A stretch of 64,000 bases of DNA from Flaccisagitta enflata (taxonomy: Eukaryota > Chaetognatha > Sagittoidea > Aphragmophora): assembly GCA_965153355.1 (NCBI GenBank), contig OZ231126.1, forward strand, positions 14,384,001 to 14,448,000, read 5' to 3'. A model generated the notes under the pieces. The model searched no databases. It was not told where the DNA came from and saw nothing but the letters and a program-made list of their open reading frames with translations. Position 1 is the first letter of the stretch. Every line of letters starts with the position of its first letter. The position numbers and the translations under genes are program-made. Shown in pieces: positions 21,331 through 34,050 of the stretch.

Positions 21331-21639
21331 GCGTTTTAACTTTCTTCGACATGAGCATCATGAACCGACCAACCGATGACGTTCTTATAAAAAAAAGCTT
21401 CAAAGTTGCAGTCCCCGACTGGGGACTGCAATTATTGAAGCTTTCTCGTCGCATAAACGCGACTCGAGAAGATACAAAAAAACTGAAAAAAAAAAGATTC
21501 CAACATCATTTTGAAAGCAACAAAACTTAATGAAAATAACCATAGCGGATGATGACAGCAACAATGAAAGATGATGAAAACCCCCCAAAAAAAATTCAAA
21601 AAAAATTTTTAAAAAATTTCATTTGAAAAAATTAATTGA

Positions 21640-21737
21640 TGTCCACGATGGCATACCTTAAAGTCCATGACGGCATACCTTAAAGTCCATGACGGCATAC
21701 CTCGAACATTAATCGTTTAAGTCCAAGAAGGCACCCC
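21640..21737 (+). repeat. ~28-bp tandem repeat, four units
   Basis: GTCCATGACGGCATACC recurs with TTAAA spacers; the last unit is diverged. Confidence 0.8.
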
Positions 21738-21831
21738 TTGGTCCTTGGAGTCCTTTTCTTTTTTAGAGGAATGGCATGGGTTATTTTATGCAATAATAAC
21801 ACTGTGTCTCTGTGTCTGTGTGTCTGTGTGT

Positions 21832-22017
<186 letters not shown>

Positions 22018-22309
22018 ATGTGTGAACCTTGTAACTCTGTAGGTGAACTTTGACCAGAGCAAATCTTGTGAATACTTTAAGTAATTCAGCGTTGGGACTT
22101 ACAAGTAACTAAATTACTGGTTGTTTATCACTTAAATCATAATAATGAAATTGCTGTAAAGCTGAACAACAACATGAGTGATTATAGCATAATATTAAAC
22201 TAATAAATACATCACACAAAAATCTTTAAACAAATAAATGGTCATCCGCAATATGCAAATGAGAAAAGTGCGACTCTCAATGAAAAATTCACCCACTCCC
22301 ACAACAGTA

Positions 22310-23870
22310 ATTTATTACTACATAAATAAGTTTATATCTCATAAACCAGACTTCAGATTTACATCGAATTTTGCAGGAGCTGTTTAATTGACATTATTTA
22401 CCTGTTTACTAAGTTTTAAAAAAATTCATAAACTTTTGCTACCCTTTGCCTATGTGACAGTGGACAACATTACATCAAAACCAAAAAATAAGGACAAGAG
22501 CCTTGGGAGCTCTTACTGGAGTTTAATGCGCACCCCTCACTACTATCCTTAGAATTATCAAAATCCATCTCAACCCTTACCAAAGAGCAACTCATCAGAT
22601 ACAAACCAACAGCAAGAAAAACCTATAATTGTCGGCTATTTATGAAATATGCAAGTGACAAGAAAGAGTACCAGATATCTGCGTTGAACGCCACTTCATT
22701 CCTCACAGCTATCTGATCTTCCCATTGTAAAATGCTTATAACATCCATAGCCTTAAATCAAGATTTTTCCCACTAACTGAGAATAATCCACCAAGTCACT
22801 CTGAGTCAACCCCAAATTCTCAGATATATTATTATTAATCATAATCCAAATTGAGCAAAACAAATTACCAAAGGATAAATGAATTATCAAAGATAATGTA
22901 GTTACCAAAGGCAATGTTGCGAAGAAACCATACCATAAAGGCAAGAATCGAGAGTCAACCTTACTGGGACCGCCGGCATTCTTAACCAAGGTACTAAACT
23001 ATATGACAGTGGACAACATTACATCAAAACCAAAAAATAAGGACAAGAGCCTTGGGAGCTCTTACTGGAGTTTAATGCGCACCCCTCACTACTATCCTTA
23101 GAATTATCAAAATCCATCTCAACCCTTACCAAAGAGCAACTCATCAGATACAAACCAACAGCAAGAAAAACCTATAATTGTCGGCTATTTATGAAATATG
23201 CAAGTGACAAGAAAGAGTACCAGATGTAAATTGCCTAAGTCAAAGTAACATTAGACATTAGCATTTATTTCAGTTTGGGTATAGTGAGGGATATTGTTCC
23301 ACTTTTCATATTAGTACATAAATAAGCTAATATCTCATAAACCAGACTTCAGATTTAATTCGAATTTTGCAGGGGTTATTTATTCACTACCCACTACTTG
23401 TGTACCAAATTAGAAAAAAATTCACATACCTTTACTACCCTTTGCCTATGTAAATTTCCTAAGTCCTAGCAACATACTACTACATAAATAAGCTAATATC
23501 TCATAAACCAGACTTCAGATTTAATTCGAATTTTGCAGGGATTGTTTATTTACTACCCTCTGCTTGTATACTAAATCAAAAAAAAATTCATAAACCTTTA
23601 CTACCCTCTACCTATGTAAACCACCTAAGTCCCAGCTAAATATTACTACAAAAATAATAGGCAAAGGGTAGTAAAAGTTTATGAATTTTTTTGAAAATTG
23701 GTACACAAGCTCCCATTGACATAATAATAACACTGGTAAAGTTTCATGAACTTCTGAAGTCTGGATCAAAAGATATGAGAAGGTTCTAGACAGACAGACA
23801 GACACACAGACAGACTACACGAACAGGCTATCTCATAGTCCACCGACGAAAACTGTTCGTCGGGGACAAA
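22310..23870. mobile_element. Unclassified repeat cluster (family F) with inverted tail and hairpin end
   Basis: A ~150-bp block (TCATAAACCAGACTTCAGAT, GAATTTTGCAGG, ACTACCCTTTGCCTATGT) occurs at about 22320-22455, 23312-23455 and 23480-23625. A shortened inverted copy follows at 23645-23790. That leads into an (ACAG)n tract and the hairpin CCGACGAA-AACTG-TTCGTCGG at about 23842-23862. A core microsatellite next to a terminal hairpin recalls the HINE layout. Confidence 0.6.
22455..23225 (+). repeat. 222-bp direct repeats, apparently identical
   Basis: 22455-22676 and 23004-23225 match along their whole length by eye (TGACAGTGGACAACATTACA ... AGAGTACCAGAT), offset 549 bp. This is either a truncated 549-bp tandem duplication or a very small terminal-repeat retroelement. 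No primer-binding site, purine tract or target duplication was found to favour the latter. Confidence 0.8.
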
Positions 23871-24634
23871 AAGGAGTGCACAACTTACACTTTAATTTAC
23901 CGAACGCAGCTACGTAGACGCTGAGGTGATTATAGGGCCGAGTCGAGTGAGATTAAAGATTTTCCCGCTTAAATCTCAGACAGTTCGCTTTTCGCGATGG
24001 AGCATGGAGGTTAGACGAGTTAAGGTCAATCAAGCGAGGTTAAGATTCATTATCACTTTTCGCTCAGCTGTCAGTAGACTCAGTACAATCTGCGTTAAGA
24101 TTTGATTAAGACGTCTATCGGCTGTTGCTCGTCGAGCGTGACCGGGTGACTCATGTCTCTGTAGACGAACTCACGTTTGCGGCCGACGAATGGACATAGG
24201 ACAAAACCCTGGCATACCGACGAAATAATAAGTCGGTTTGTGTAACAATCATTTGACTGCGCAGTTTTTTATAAATGTTAAAACTTCATCTTATCAAATA
24301 ACTAAAAATATAGATTTTTTGTCATTTCAAAAAATGAACACATTTCCATTGTGCAGATTCGCTTTCATTCTAGTTTCTAGATAGCAGAGATGCGTAGACC
24401 GAAGACGCATTAGATACATAGGTGACATACACGTGGGAAATTGGAACGAATGAATGCGCTGAAGATAAAATGGGCCTGAAGGCTGAACAAAATGAAACAG
24501 CCAACAGACATGAACCATGGTCCAATGGCCGCACAGGATCAAGTGCGAAAACAGGACCTGTTACAAAAGTGTCGAATGTATGATAGTTCATCACAAGAAG
24601 AAAACAAAGAGGAGTTTTCAAAAGAAATGAAGTC

Positions 24635-24635
<1 letters not shown>
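23871..24635. other. No gene recognised
   Basis: Mixed-composition DNA without a supported exon or RNA gene. Confidence 0.4.
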
Positions 24636-25270
<635 letters not shown>

Positions 25271-25348
25271 GAAAGAGGCAGGCAGACAGAGAAAATGAAA
25301 GACAGACAGACAGACAAACATAACCGAACTCCAATTTACAAAAAAAAA

Positions 25349-25623
25349 CAAGCCCGACCGGGCAAAGTTGCGTCCGGACTGTGTTTCTGCGTGAATTGAT
25401 CATGTGACATATATGGAGAGACAGATGGATGAACAGACGGGTGAAACGACTGAGTGGTAGAGGAGGCTCTCAAAACATATTGGTTGATCATTTGTTTCAG
25501 TGTAGAATCTCACCGTGGCCAAAAACAGCCGAGAAACGCGGTTTTTGCACAGGCGTAACAGACCGACGGACCGACGGACCGACGGACGGACAGACCCTCT
25601 TACAGAGATGCGAGGACGCATCT
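25349..25623 (-). mobile_element. HINE family c, complete
   Basis: Starts CAAGCCCGACCGGGC (3' hairpin) and then GTTGCGTCCGGACTGTGTTT. The core is (GACC/GGAC)n at 25558-25600. The 5' hairpin AGATGCGAGGACGCATCT ends at 25623. Confidence 0.85.
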
Positions 25624-26019
25624 AAAAACTCTCTGTTGACGACACAGGCACCATGATTTGCTCATCCAGACGGAAATTTCTTCGATAAAGTCATTACTGA
25701 GGCCCATTTGACATGGGTCTAAGTTTAGATAACCTGGCCAGTGCAGTGAGGCCTTCTACTAAACTTTCCTGGAAGAAATCTCCCGCACGGTGTTACACGT
25801 TTACCGCCGTTGGGACGCATTAATCTTTTAATATGCATTTTTGTGAGTTAACATAGTGAGAAAAACACCATCAGACTCAGGTGAAACAGTTTATCTTTAA
25901 ATACGGCAATGTTGCATGACACGGAGTTTAAAGTGTATTTTAGCTTTTTCCCTTACATAATTAGCTAATTTCAAATTGGCGCTGTATTTTTGATATTGAT
26001 ATTTACAAAAATTTGTCGC

Positions 26020-26140
26020 TGAAAATGAGATCGAAAATATCTGAGAACATAATTTTATCGAAAATAACTGAGAACATAATTTTATCGAAAATAACTGAGA
26101 ACATAATTTTATCGAAAATATCTGAGAACAAAATTTTACT
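26020..26140 (+). repeat. ~28-bp tandem repeat, four units
   Basis: ATCGAAAATAWCTGAGAACA recurs; preceding sequence from 25624 contains no supported gene. Confidence 0.85.
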
Positions 26141-26144
26141 TTTT

Positions 26145-26277
26145 AGTCGCTCTACACGTTGCCGTGTCGGTCCGTCGGTAGGTCCGTCGGTCCGTCACGT
26201 TTTTGAATTCCGAGCGGTTTTCGCAGTACTGCTCCTGCCCAACCGTCCACGACTGGATTGCCATGTATCCGGCCTTG
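26145..26277 (+). mobile_element. HINE family b, reference copy for an empty site
   Basis: AGTCGCTCTACACGTTGCCG, a short core, CACGTTTTTGAATTCCGAGC, the arm CGTCCACGACTGG, then GCCATGTATCCGGCCTTG|TT. Its uninterrupted TTTTTGAATTCC is the pre-insertion form of the junction at 5042/5343. Confidence 0.85.
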
Positions 26278-26534
26278 TTTTCCTAAAAGTACAAAAAAAA
26301 CACATCAAAAATAAGCAAAATTTTAAAACATTCATTAGGCCACTTTCGACTTCCAGAACATCGCTGGAAATAGATGTATATGTTCACATGATATAACTTT
26401 ACATGATACCAAACGCTCATCCCACTCCTATATCCTAGCTGTCGCATAGCGTCGAAAGCCTGTCGAATGCAACGCTATCAATCAAATAGTCAGTAGATGC
26501 ACAACCTAAAACCTGCGTGCATGCCTCTCCGTTT

Positions 26535-26578
26535 GTCTCAGTCTGTCTGTCTGTCTGTCTGTCGGATTTTCTGTTTCT

Positions 26579-26664
<86 letters not shown>

Positions 26665-26775
26665 GGCTTTGGCATTCTCCTTTCTTTCTCACTCACTCAC
26701 TCCCTCTCTCACTCACTAACTCACTCACTCACTCACTCGCTCGCTTACTCACTCGCTCACTCTCTCTCTCACCTT
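26535..26775 (+). repeat. (TCTG)n, (TC)n and (CTCA)n arrays
   Basis: TCTG at 26538-26560, TC at 26582-26661, CTCA-type at 26687-26770. The following stretch to about 27400 holds no supported gene. Confidence 0.9.
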
Positions 26776-27402
26776 TATTTGAAGTCAGTCTTGGAATCAC
26801 GTTTTAATGCGAGATTGAACAATACGCTGATGTTTCAAAGTGAAAAAGTTTCTATCCTGTTACCATCGATAAGAAAAATGTCGGTAGAATTTTCGAGGGT
26901 AGGACTTATGACAAGGAGTGAGATTTTCAATCTTGGTTTCGCCAAAAATTCACAGCTTTAGTGTCTTCCAACTGATTTTCAACGAGGAATCCAAAAATCG
27001 CAGCCTCGAGGACCTCAGAGTACGTATTAAAGATCTTTTAGGAAAGCTTACTTCTACTCCTTCAAACACTAAGAAAGAAAGAAAGAACGACTTATAAGAC
27101 AATCAAATTGCATTATGAATTAAATTGAATAAAATTACAGATTGACAGAATGAATCAAGAGAATCAACAGAATGACAGAATTAATCAACACGAGCGCGAG
27201 AGGACTATACAGATAAAAACACCTTTCTTTACCAGAAAAGACGGCTCTCGCCGACCGGAAAAAAGTCGTAAATGCATAGTCGTAGGTGCTATTTGAAAAA
27301 GAAAAATAAGCTCTGTCTTAACTATGAATATCAAAAAATGTATCATCCCAGCCCAAAAATGGCTCAACTTCCTAAACTTGTCCCAAACCGAAAATGGAAA
27401 AC

Positions 27403-27408
27403 TTTATT
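27403..27408 (-). promoter_or_regulatory. Candidate polyadenylation signal AATAAA
   Basis: AATAAA on the minus strand, about 110 nt downstream of the stop of the two-exon gene. Confidence 0.45.
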
Positions 27409-27518
27409 TCTCCCCTATGTTTCAAAACGTATTTCGTAATTCGTAATTCGTAATTCGACTTTTTTCCAACAACCACCAAAATGTCATGTCTTATCGTCAA
27501 GGCCAGATTTGATCTGAG

Positions 27519-27964
27519 CTAAACATAGTGGCAGTAAAGAGTCGCATCCGCCACTTTTGTGCCATGCATTTTCATGGCTTCAACGCAGTCGTGGCTTGAC
27601 TTGTAAGAAACCAAACACGCGGATTTTGAATGTTCGGATTTTGAATGTGCTTTGTCCCTCTTTAATTCGTAGTCGAATTCTTCCAATAAATGGTCTAAAG
27701 TTATGGAATCAGTTCCCCAAATGCAGATTTGGTTATTGAACGACGGCTTCGTGGGAGCGGCGAAAGCAGTTATGGTGGCCTGGGTGGGGAAATATTGCCC
27801 GCGTTGACTCTGAAACGCGTCGAGGAAATCGTTGGCGATTTCAGGCGATTTCAGGCAAAGGATCCCGATTTTTGATTCCGAGAAGACGACGCGACCCCGA
27901 ATGCCGCCTGTGTGAGGGTAAGAAAATACAGCAGGTATAAATGACAAGATTTTTGTTGTTGTTA

Positions 27965-28005
<41 letters not shown>

Positions 28006-28054
28006 CACTACTTTTTTGAGATCTGATTTTTTGCTGAGTAGGAAATTTTCCATA

Positions 28055-28110
<56 letters not shown>

Positions 28111-28800
28111 ACCTTCGAGAAACGAGAACCCGTTACAGTTGATCAACGTTTCCATAAGCGATGACGTCATCGGTTTTAAAACGACAACGCCATCCGCGAA
28201 ATTGAGGCCGAATTTGTTTTTAACGTAGTCGTTTTTGATGTTGACGTCTTCTTCCGGTTTGACGACGGGTTTGACGTTGATAACGTGTCCAATCGACCCC
28301 GTTGGTACGCTTTTCTTTCTTCGCGGTTCTGAACCAGATTTCTCGCGTTGAAGTTGTGCGGGAATGTCCACCATTGGCTTTCGCCCGTTACTGAGGGACG
28401 CGACATTGCCGGATTGCCTCGCTAGACTTCGCTCAGAGCGGAAGCACCCGGATCGCAGCATCTTTGGGGGGACCGCAGCATCTTTGGGGTCCCAAAAACC
28501 TCGGCGGGCGAAAGTGGCGCGAGGCGATGATGCAGTCGTACGAATCTGCGAATGAACGTAGTTTTCCTTGCCTGAAGAAGTCCATGGTTGAACTGAAGAC
28601 TGAACAAACGAAAACGCCCTTCGTTCGTCAGGTCGGTCGCCCATGCAGTGAGAATTTTCCCTTTCTTTTGATCCGTTAGATCCGTTAGATCCGTTAGATC
28701 GACTCTTTTTCTCTCTCTCATTTTCATCACATGGCGCAGATTTCGCTTTTTGATCGTTTTGACGATCGCCCCCATTGCGCCCTCGGCCGATCTCTTCCAT
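27519..28800 (-). CDS. Two-exon gene, 358-aa protein with two C-terminal RRM-like folds
   Basis: Exon 1 is 28800-28113 (ATG in the strong context AACAATGG) and ends GAAG|GTGAGG. The intron is 28112-27908. Exon 2 is 27907-27519, entered at CTCACACAG|GC. The intron is phase 1 on both sides and the joined reading is FSFLE-G-GIRGRVVF. The first 190 residues are basic, Ser/Asn/Gly-rich and probably disordered. From about residue 200 the strand-helix pattern DGVVVLKPM / SSLMETL / KIGILCLKS / EIANDFLDAF / ATITAF looks like an RRM. A second one follows (QICIWGT / ITLDHLLEEF / SACLVSYKS / CVEAMKMHG / ATLYCHYV), with RNP2- and RNP1-like strands. RRMs usually bind RNA, or protein when the aromatics are lost, as appears to be the case here. 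No family name was recognised. The intron holds sense (GA)n directly after the donor and (CAA)n. Confidence 0.75.
27965..28108 (-). repeat. Intronic (CAA)n and (GA)n on the sense strand
   Basis: Plus-strand (TTG)n at 27965-28003 and (TC)n at 28056-28108. Both lie inside the intron; the GA array starts about 5 nt after the 5' splice site. Confidence 0.9.
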
Positions 28801-28892
28801 TGTTACAAAATCAGTAATTTCCAATAACACTGAAGCTAGAATTTCAAAGATCACTAGTTTCTTTTTAAGTCCCACTTAAGCAAATATGTTCA

Positions 28893-28898
28893 CTTATA
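28893..28898 (-). promoter_or_regulatory. Candidate TATA box (CGTATAAGTG)
   Basis: Minus-strand TATAAG about 95 nt upstream of the ATG at 28800. It would place transcription start near 28865. Confidence 0.4.
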
Positions 28899-29063
28899 CG
28901 CGATTTTCGTGATTTAAAAGAAGCCTGCTTTCGCAACTCCTGTAGACCTGTAGAAAGGAAGATGCAGTGGAAATTATTTTGTTGTAAAATTCATGGTACA
29001 CCTGTATTGTTTTCGTTGGTTTGACCCACAAATAATTTTCGTAATCACCAAGAGTGTCATGAA

Positions 29064-29214
29064 CAAGGCCGAATACACAGCAGGACAGTCGCGGATGGTT
29101 GGACAGGGGCGGCGATGCCAAAACCACTCGCAATTGAAAAATGTCACGGAAGGAACGATGGACTGACGTCTGACGGACCGACCGACACGGCAAGGTGTAG
29201 AACGCGTGTACCAT
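29064..29214 (-). mobile_element. HINE family b, diverged
   Basis: CAAGGCCGAATACACAGC, CAGTCGCGGATGGTTGGACA, CCAAAACCACTCGCAATTGA, short core CGGACCGACCGACACGGC, then GTGTAGAACGCGTGTACC at the decayed 5' hairpin. Confidence 0.75.
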
Positions 29215-29278
29215 AAAAAGTCAAGTAGGCAAGTAGAGAGCGATATTTCACACACAAGAACTACATACTTGATTACAA

Positions 29279-30046
29279 TACAGGGTGTTTCAAGTGAGTT
29301 GTAACTTAAAGAATCGACATAGCTATTCAAATGAATTTCTTTAAAAAGATCTATAAAGATCTTGGTCTTCAGTTTTTTTCATACCCAACCTCAACTTTAG
29401 GTAACTGATAGATGTGTGTCAATAAAATATCAAAAGAACAGTTGTTTTGGTGGAAAATCTTTTTTTTTCATACATGTACATAACAGTAGCTTACTTTAAT
29501 TGCTTGTTATTTTTGAATAAATCAAACTAGCACCCTGGGATTGGTCTCAAATAAAAGATAATTGATCATAGAATACTCATGTCCCTTAAAACCAGGGGAA
29601 CTTTAAACATTTTTTAACTTTATCAATGATTTTGGTCAAACATCATCAAAGTTTGATTGCAATTTTCAAAAAGGTTGATCAAAACCTTGTCAAATAAAAA
29701 AAAAACTTCCAAATTTGTTAAAAGGTCTAAAATATATAACAAATTATCTGTCATTTGAGACCAATCTCAGGGTTCTAACTCAATTTATTGAAAAATGGCA
29801 CACATTCAAAGACATCTACTTTCACATACAATAAAAGTAAAGAAAAAACTATTGATGAGGTCAGAAATCATATATGTTTTTCACAGATATTGGCGTCTTG
29901 ATGAGAAGTCCAATTATCATGAAATTTTGCATGCAAAAACTGAGGACCAAGATCTTCAAAGATCTATTTTCAAAAATTGATTTGAATATCAAGAAACAGA
30001 GATATGTCAATTTTTAAATGTTACAACTCACTTAAAACACCCTGTA
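29279..30046. mobile_element. 764-bp palindromic MITE with TA target duplication
   Basis: The termini of 29281-30044 are CAGGGTGTTTCAAGTGAGTT and its inverse, each beside TA. The inverted similarity is not limited to the ends: AAGATCTTGGTCTTCAGTTTTT faces its complement near 29935-29960 (quoted core ATCTTGGTCTTCAG), and GGGATTGGTCTCAAAT faces ATTTGAGACCAATCTC. TA plus CAGGGTG-type termini suit Tc1/mariner-like non-autonomous elements. No transposase. Confidence 0.8.
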
Positions 30047-30115
30047 AAAAGTTAAGTCGGTGAGTAGAAAACTATATTTCTGGTCCAAAAATTTCTTTTT
30101 ACAAAAAATGTTTAA

Positions 30116-30717
30116 TACTATCTAAAAAATAGAAATGTTCCCGCACGTTTTGATACATAGATCCTAAACGATTACACTAATTCTAAAAAAATTGGTGACC
30201 AAATTGAAGCCCTTCAAATTTTCAAGCGATTTGTGCAAACCGCGTGTCACTATCTCAATGGGCTTAAAAGTTATTCCACTTAGAATGAAATTGTTCCTTT
30301 TGAAAGTTTCTTAAAGAATTTGCCGCGTATTTTAAACTTAAGAATTGAAAGCAAGAAAAACATACTTTTTGTTGGCCGATCATGATAAAATTTTTACTGT
30401 AGTAGGACAAAGGTTTGGAAACTCTTCAGTTTAAATTTCAGCACGCTAGGCGGACTAGAAGTATGCTTTTCATATATCTTTTATGTGTGTGTGTTTTTCG
30501 CCTAAATTTGGCGCATCTGTCTTGAGGCCTGGTATGTCATCACTTCAAAGTGCCTCTAGAAGCTTTACAAATCGCCTCCCTGACAAATGGCGACCATAAT
30601 TTAGCAAGAATGAGCTCACACCAATAGTTGATAGGTTTGTGATTGACTGGTATTTATTAATGAGTCAATAAATTGATTGAATTCAGAGGTGGGAACATTT
30701 CTATTTTTTAGATAGTA
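30116..30717. mobile_element. TA-flanked MITE, copy 2 (598 bp)
   Basis: The ends of 30118-30715 are CTATCTAAAAAATAGAAATG and its inverse, each beside TA. The interior matches the copy at 15599-16172 (TTGGTGACCAAATTGA, GTGCAAACCGC, the CAAATGGCG / CAAATAGCGG pair). Confidence 0.8.
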
Positions 30718-33470
30718 GACGAGTCGAGAGCGGTATTTTGGCTCAAAAACTTTATCTTATTTTTTTCTAAAAAAGTACAAGTTTAGTAAGCGAGTAAAGA
30801 GCAATACTTTTGACCCAAAATGCACATGACAATACTTTTTATAATGAAAAGTTTTAGTAGGCGTTAAGAAAGCGGTATTTCTGGCCCAATAATTTCATTG
30901 ATCGAAATTTTTTTTGTCGATGTAAAAGTATAGTATTTATTTGTTGCTAACCACAGGCCGGTGCTCCAAAACAAATCTGAAAATTTCCAGGGGGATATTT
31001 ATGACATTTGCTTGAATAAAAATTTTCATTTAATTCAGCCATGCTTCTGATAAAAACTTTGAGTTTCTATTCTATATATCAATATTATGTAACCTCCTCT
31101 TCCGCCTCCATATATTTTCATCACTATTTGACTTTTTTTCCTCTTCCGCCGCTCTCTTCCTCCTTTCTTTTCCTCCTTTCCTCTTTTTCTCTTCCTTTTC
31201 TTCTTTCCTTTCCTTACTCGCGTGGTTTCCTCCCTTTGTTTCTTTCCTTTCTGCTCTTCCTCCTCTTATTGCCATCTTTTATTCTTTCCTCTTCCTCTTT
31301 TTCTCCTCGCCACGCGCCAATTTTCTCCTCCCCCATCTCCTCAGCCATTTGTAGTTGTCATCTGTCATCTGTCATCTGTCAGCGATCTATTCCACAGTTA
31401 GTTATAACCGTAAATAGTAGAACAATATCCCTTATCAGTCAATACCCAAGCTCAGATAAATGGAAGAGGGCCTTGTAATCCCTCACTGACTAGCTAATAC
31501 GCGCAACACTCCTAGATTTCCATATAACGGAATCTGAAAAACTCTCCTTCTCATTCTAAACCAAAAGTAAACTGCTTACCAGAAAGTAGATAAGGACAAT
31601 GATTGTTACCTGTGTAACCAAAATTCAACAAATCATCCAAGGGTAACATTATTAAGAGACCATACCCAACCTACGACATCCTTTTCACAAAGCTTGCATC
31701 TATCGCTCTACTATTCCTTTTCAACAACCCGCCTTGGCGCCCAATACCCATCCTTATGACCCAAACCTCGAACTTAGAACCCTACCTATTTTCAGCCCAC
31801 AGGCCATTATCTCAACCTCTGAACAAACGTGTTCACATACAAATCTCTATCTCTCCTCTTTATCTCAAACTTCATTACTTTTAAATCTCAAATCTTTTTA
31901 GTTGCGGACACGCAACTCTATAAGAGGCTTTGTCCGTCCGTCCGTTGGTTGGTCGGTCCGTAACCGTCGAGTCGAAAAGTGGGAAAACGCGCATTTCCGC
32001 CCCTGTCCACCCGTCCGCAACTGATGGCCGTGTATCTGGCCTTGTTTTACTATTTTTCTCTCCCTTATTCTTCCTCCCTAACATTCGTTGCTCTCATTTA
32101 AACAGTGCATTCACGCTCAAGGAAGAAACATGCTAACAGTGGTTTATTTGGTAAAGTAAACGAGTAAAGAGCCCAAATTCGAATTCTTCCCCATCCTTTC
32201 TCTCAGCTTGGGTATTTGATCATAGATCTCATTCCTGAATTATCTGCTATCTCTTCCCTCTCTCGTTCTTTCTCCTTTACCTCCGTTGCTCTCATTTCAG
32301 ATTTAGTATGATAGGTGGAACAACATCCCTCACTTTACCTAGACTAAAATAAATGGAAGAGGGCCTGGTGAGCCCTCACTGACTAGTTACTACGCGCATC
32401 ACTCCTAGTTTTCCATAAAACATAGTACACGAGTAAAGAGCCCAGATTCTTCTACATCCCCGGCCTTTTTCTCTCAGCTTAGGTATTCAATCGTAGAACT
32501 CATTCGGTCATTTCTCTTTATTCTCTACTATATCAGATCTAGTAAAGTACACGAGTAAAGAGCCCAGATTCTTTTCCTTCCCCATGGCCCCAGCCTTTTC
32601 TCTCAGCTTGGGTATTCGATCGAAGATCTCATTCGGTAATTCCTCTTTAATTCTCTACTACTTCTTTCCTCCCTCGTTCTCCTTTACTTCCGTAGCTCTC
32701 ATTTCAGATTTAGTACAGTTCACGAGTAGAGCCCACATTCAAACTCTTCTCCTTCCCCAGCCTTTTCTCTCAGCCTGGGTATTCGATCGGTAATTCCTCT
32801 TTAATTCTCGACTACTTCTTTCCTCCCTCGATCTCCTTTACTTCCGTAGCTCTCATTTCAGATTTAGTACAGTACACGAGTAGAGGCTAGAGCCCACATT
32901 CAAAGCCTTTTCTCTCAGCCTGGGTATTCGATCGGTAATTCCTCTTTAATTCTCTACTATTTCTTCTCTCCCTCATCCTTCCTCCTTCACTTTCGTTGCT
33001 CTGATATCAGATTTAGTATAGTACACGAGTAAAGAGCCCAAAGTCTTCTTTTTATTTTCTCTTAGCTTATTCGATCGTAGATCTCATTTCACATCAATAC
33101 TCTACCATTTCTTCCCTCCCTCTTTCTTCCTTCCTACTCTCCGTCGATCTCATTTCACATATAGTAATGAGTAGTGAGTAGCGAGCCCAATTTTTCTTAT
33201 TTTCGATTTCTGCGCGCTCCTCGTATTTTCTCTTCATACTTCTCGTTTTCGTACTTTTCTCTCAGATTAGGTATTCGATCGTAGATTTCAGTCGGTCATT
33301 CCTATTTCTTCTACTTTTTTTCCCTCCCTCTTTCTTCCTTCCTCATTTCCGTCGCTCTCATTTCAGACTTAGTAGAAGTAGCGAGTATAGAGCCCGAATT
33401 TCTCTCCTTATTTTCGATTTCTCGGCGCTCCTCGTATTTTCTCTTCATACTTCTCGTTTTCGTAATGTTG
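30718..33470 (+). repeat. Diverged tandem array of CACGAGTAAAGAGCCC units
   Basis: CGAGTAAAGAGCCC-type starts occur near 32161, 32428, 32550, 32721, 32875, 33024, 33181 and 33380 (spacing 120-270 bp, often about 155). Each is followed by TTTTCTCTCAGCTTGGGTAT, TTCGATCGTAGATCTCATT and a CTACTTCTTTCCTCCCTC-like pyrimidine block. Related but more decayed sequence extends left to about 30720. A HINE interrupts it at 31900. No gene. Confidence 0.75.
31900..32044 (+). mobile_element. HINE family a, complete
   Basis: AGTTGCGGACACGCAACT, CTATAAGAGGCTTTGTCC, core, AAAAGTGGGAAAACGCGC, the arm CGTCCGCAACTG, then GGCCGTGTATCTGGCCTTG|TT. Confidence 0.88.
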
Positions 33471-33860
33471 ATATCCTGACCTTTTCTTGATTCACAGAAT
33501 TCCCATCATCATCAAGTTTTGAGTTGCCAAATTCCATTGCTGAATACTGCAACATAAAGCATAGCAGAATGAGACATCACTACGGCTCAAAGTACCAACT
33601 CGCTCCGGTGGGGAGGGGGGGAATCAAAGGGTTTGGAGATGGGGAAGGAGATCAAAGGGGGAAAATTGGGGGAAAATATAACTTTTGGCAGTACCAAATC
33701 ATAAATACTGATTAGTAAAACACAGTTTATTACTATTTAAATCTTAACTACACTGTTTCACTGCTTTATGGGGAAGAAATCAAAGGCAGGGGTGGGGGTA
33801 ATCAAAAGCGACTCAATTACATACACCCCATTGTACTATAAAATTCAGATTGAAAGAAAA
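33471..33860. other. No gene recognised
   Basis: Includes a G-rich segment at 33605-33675 but no supported exon. Confidence 0.4.
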
Positions 33861-34050
33861 CAATTGACGTGGGGTCACAATATCGCTGTGAACGGGTATG
33901 CAGGGGCATCCAACCCAGATCCACACCCAAACTCTTACCCCACACACAAACATACACTCGTGCTCGTTTTCCCACTTTTCGATTTGATCATTACAGAATA
34001 ACAGACCGACGGACCAACAAAGCCTCTTATAGAGTTGCGTGTCCGCAACT
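33861..34050 (-). mobile_element. HINE family a'
   Basis: Starts CAATTGACGTGGGGTCACAA, then GGCATCCAACCCAGATCCAC. The 5' hairpin AGTTGCGTGTCCGCAACT ends at 34050. The sequence to 34389 has no recognised gene. Confidence 0.8.

Noticed and set aside
22455-23225. LTR retrotransposon in miniature
   Set aside because: The repeat starts with TG, but no primer-binding site, polypurine tract or matching target duplication could be seen.
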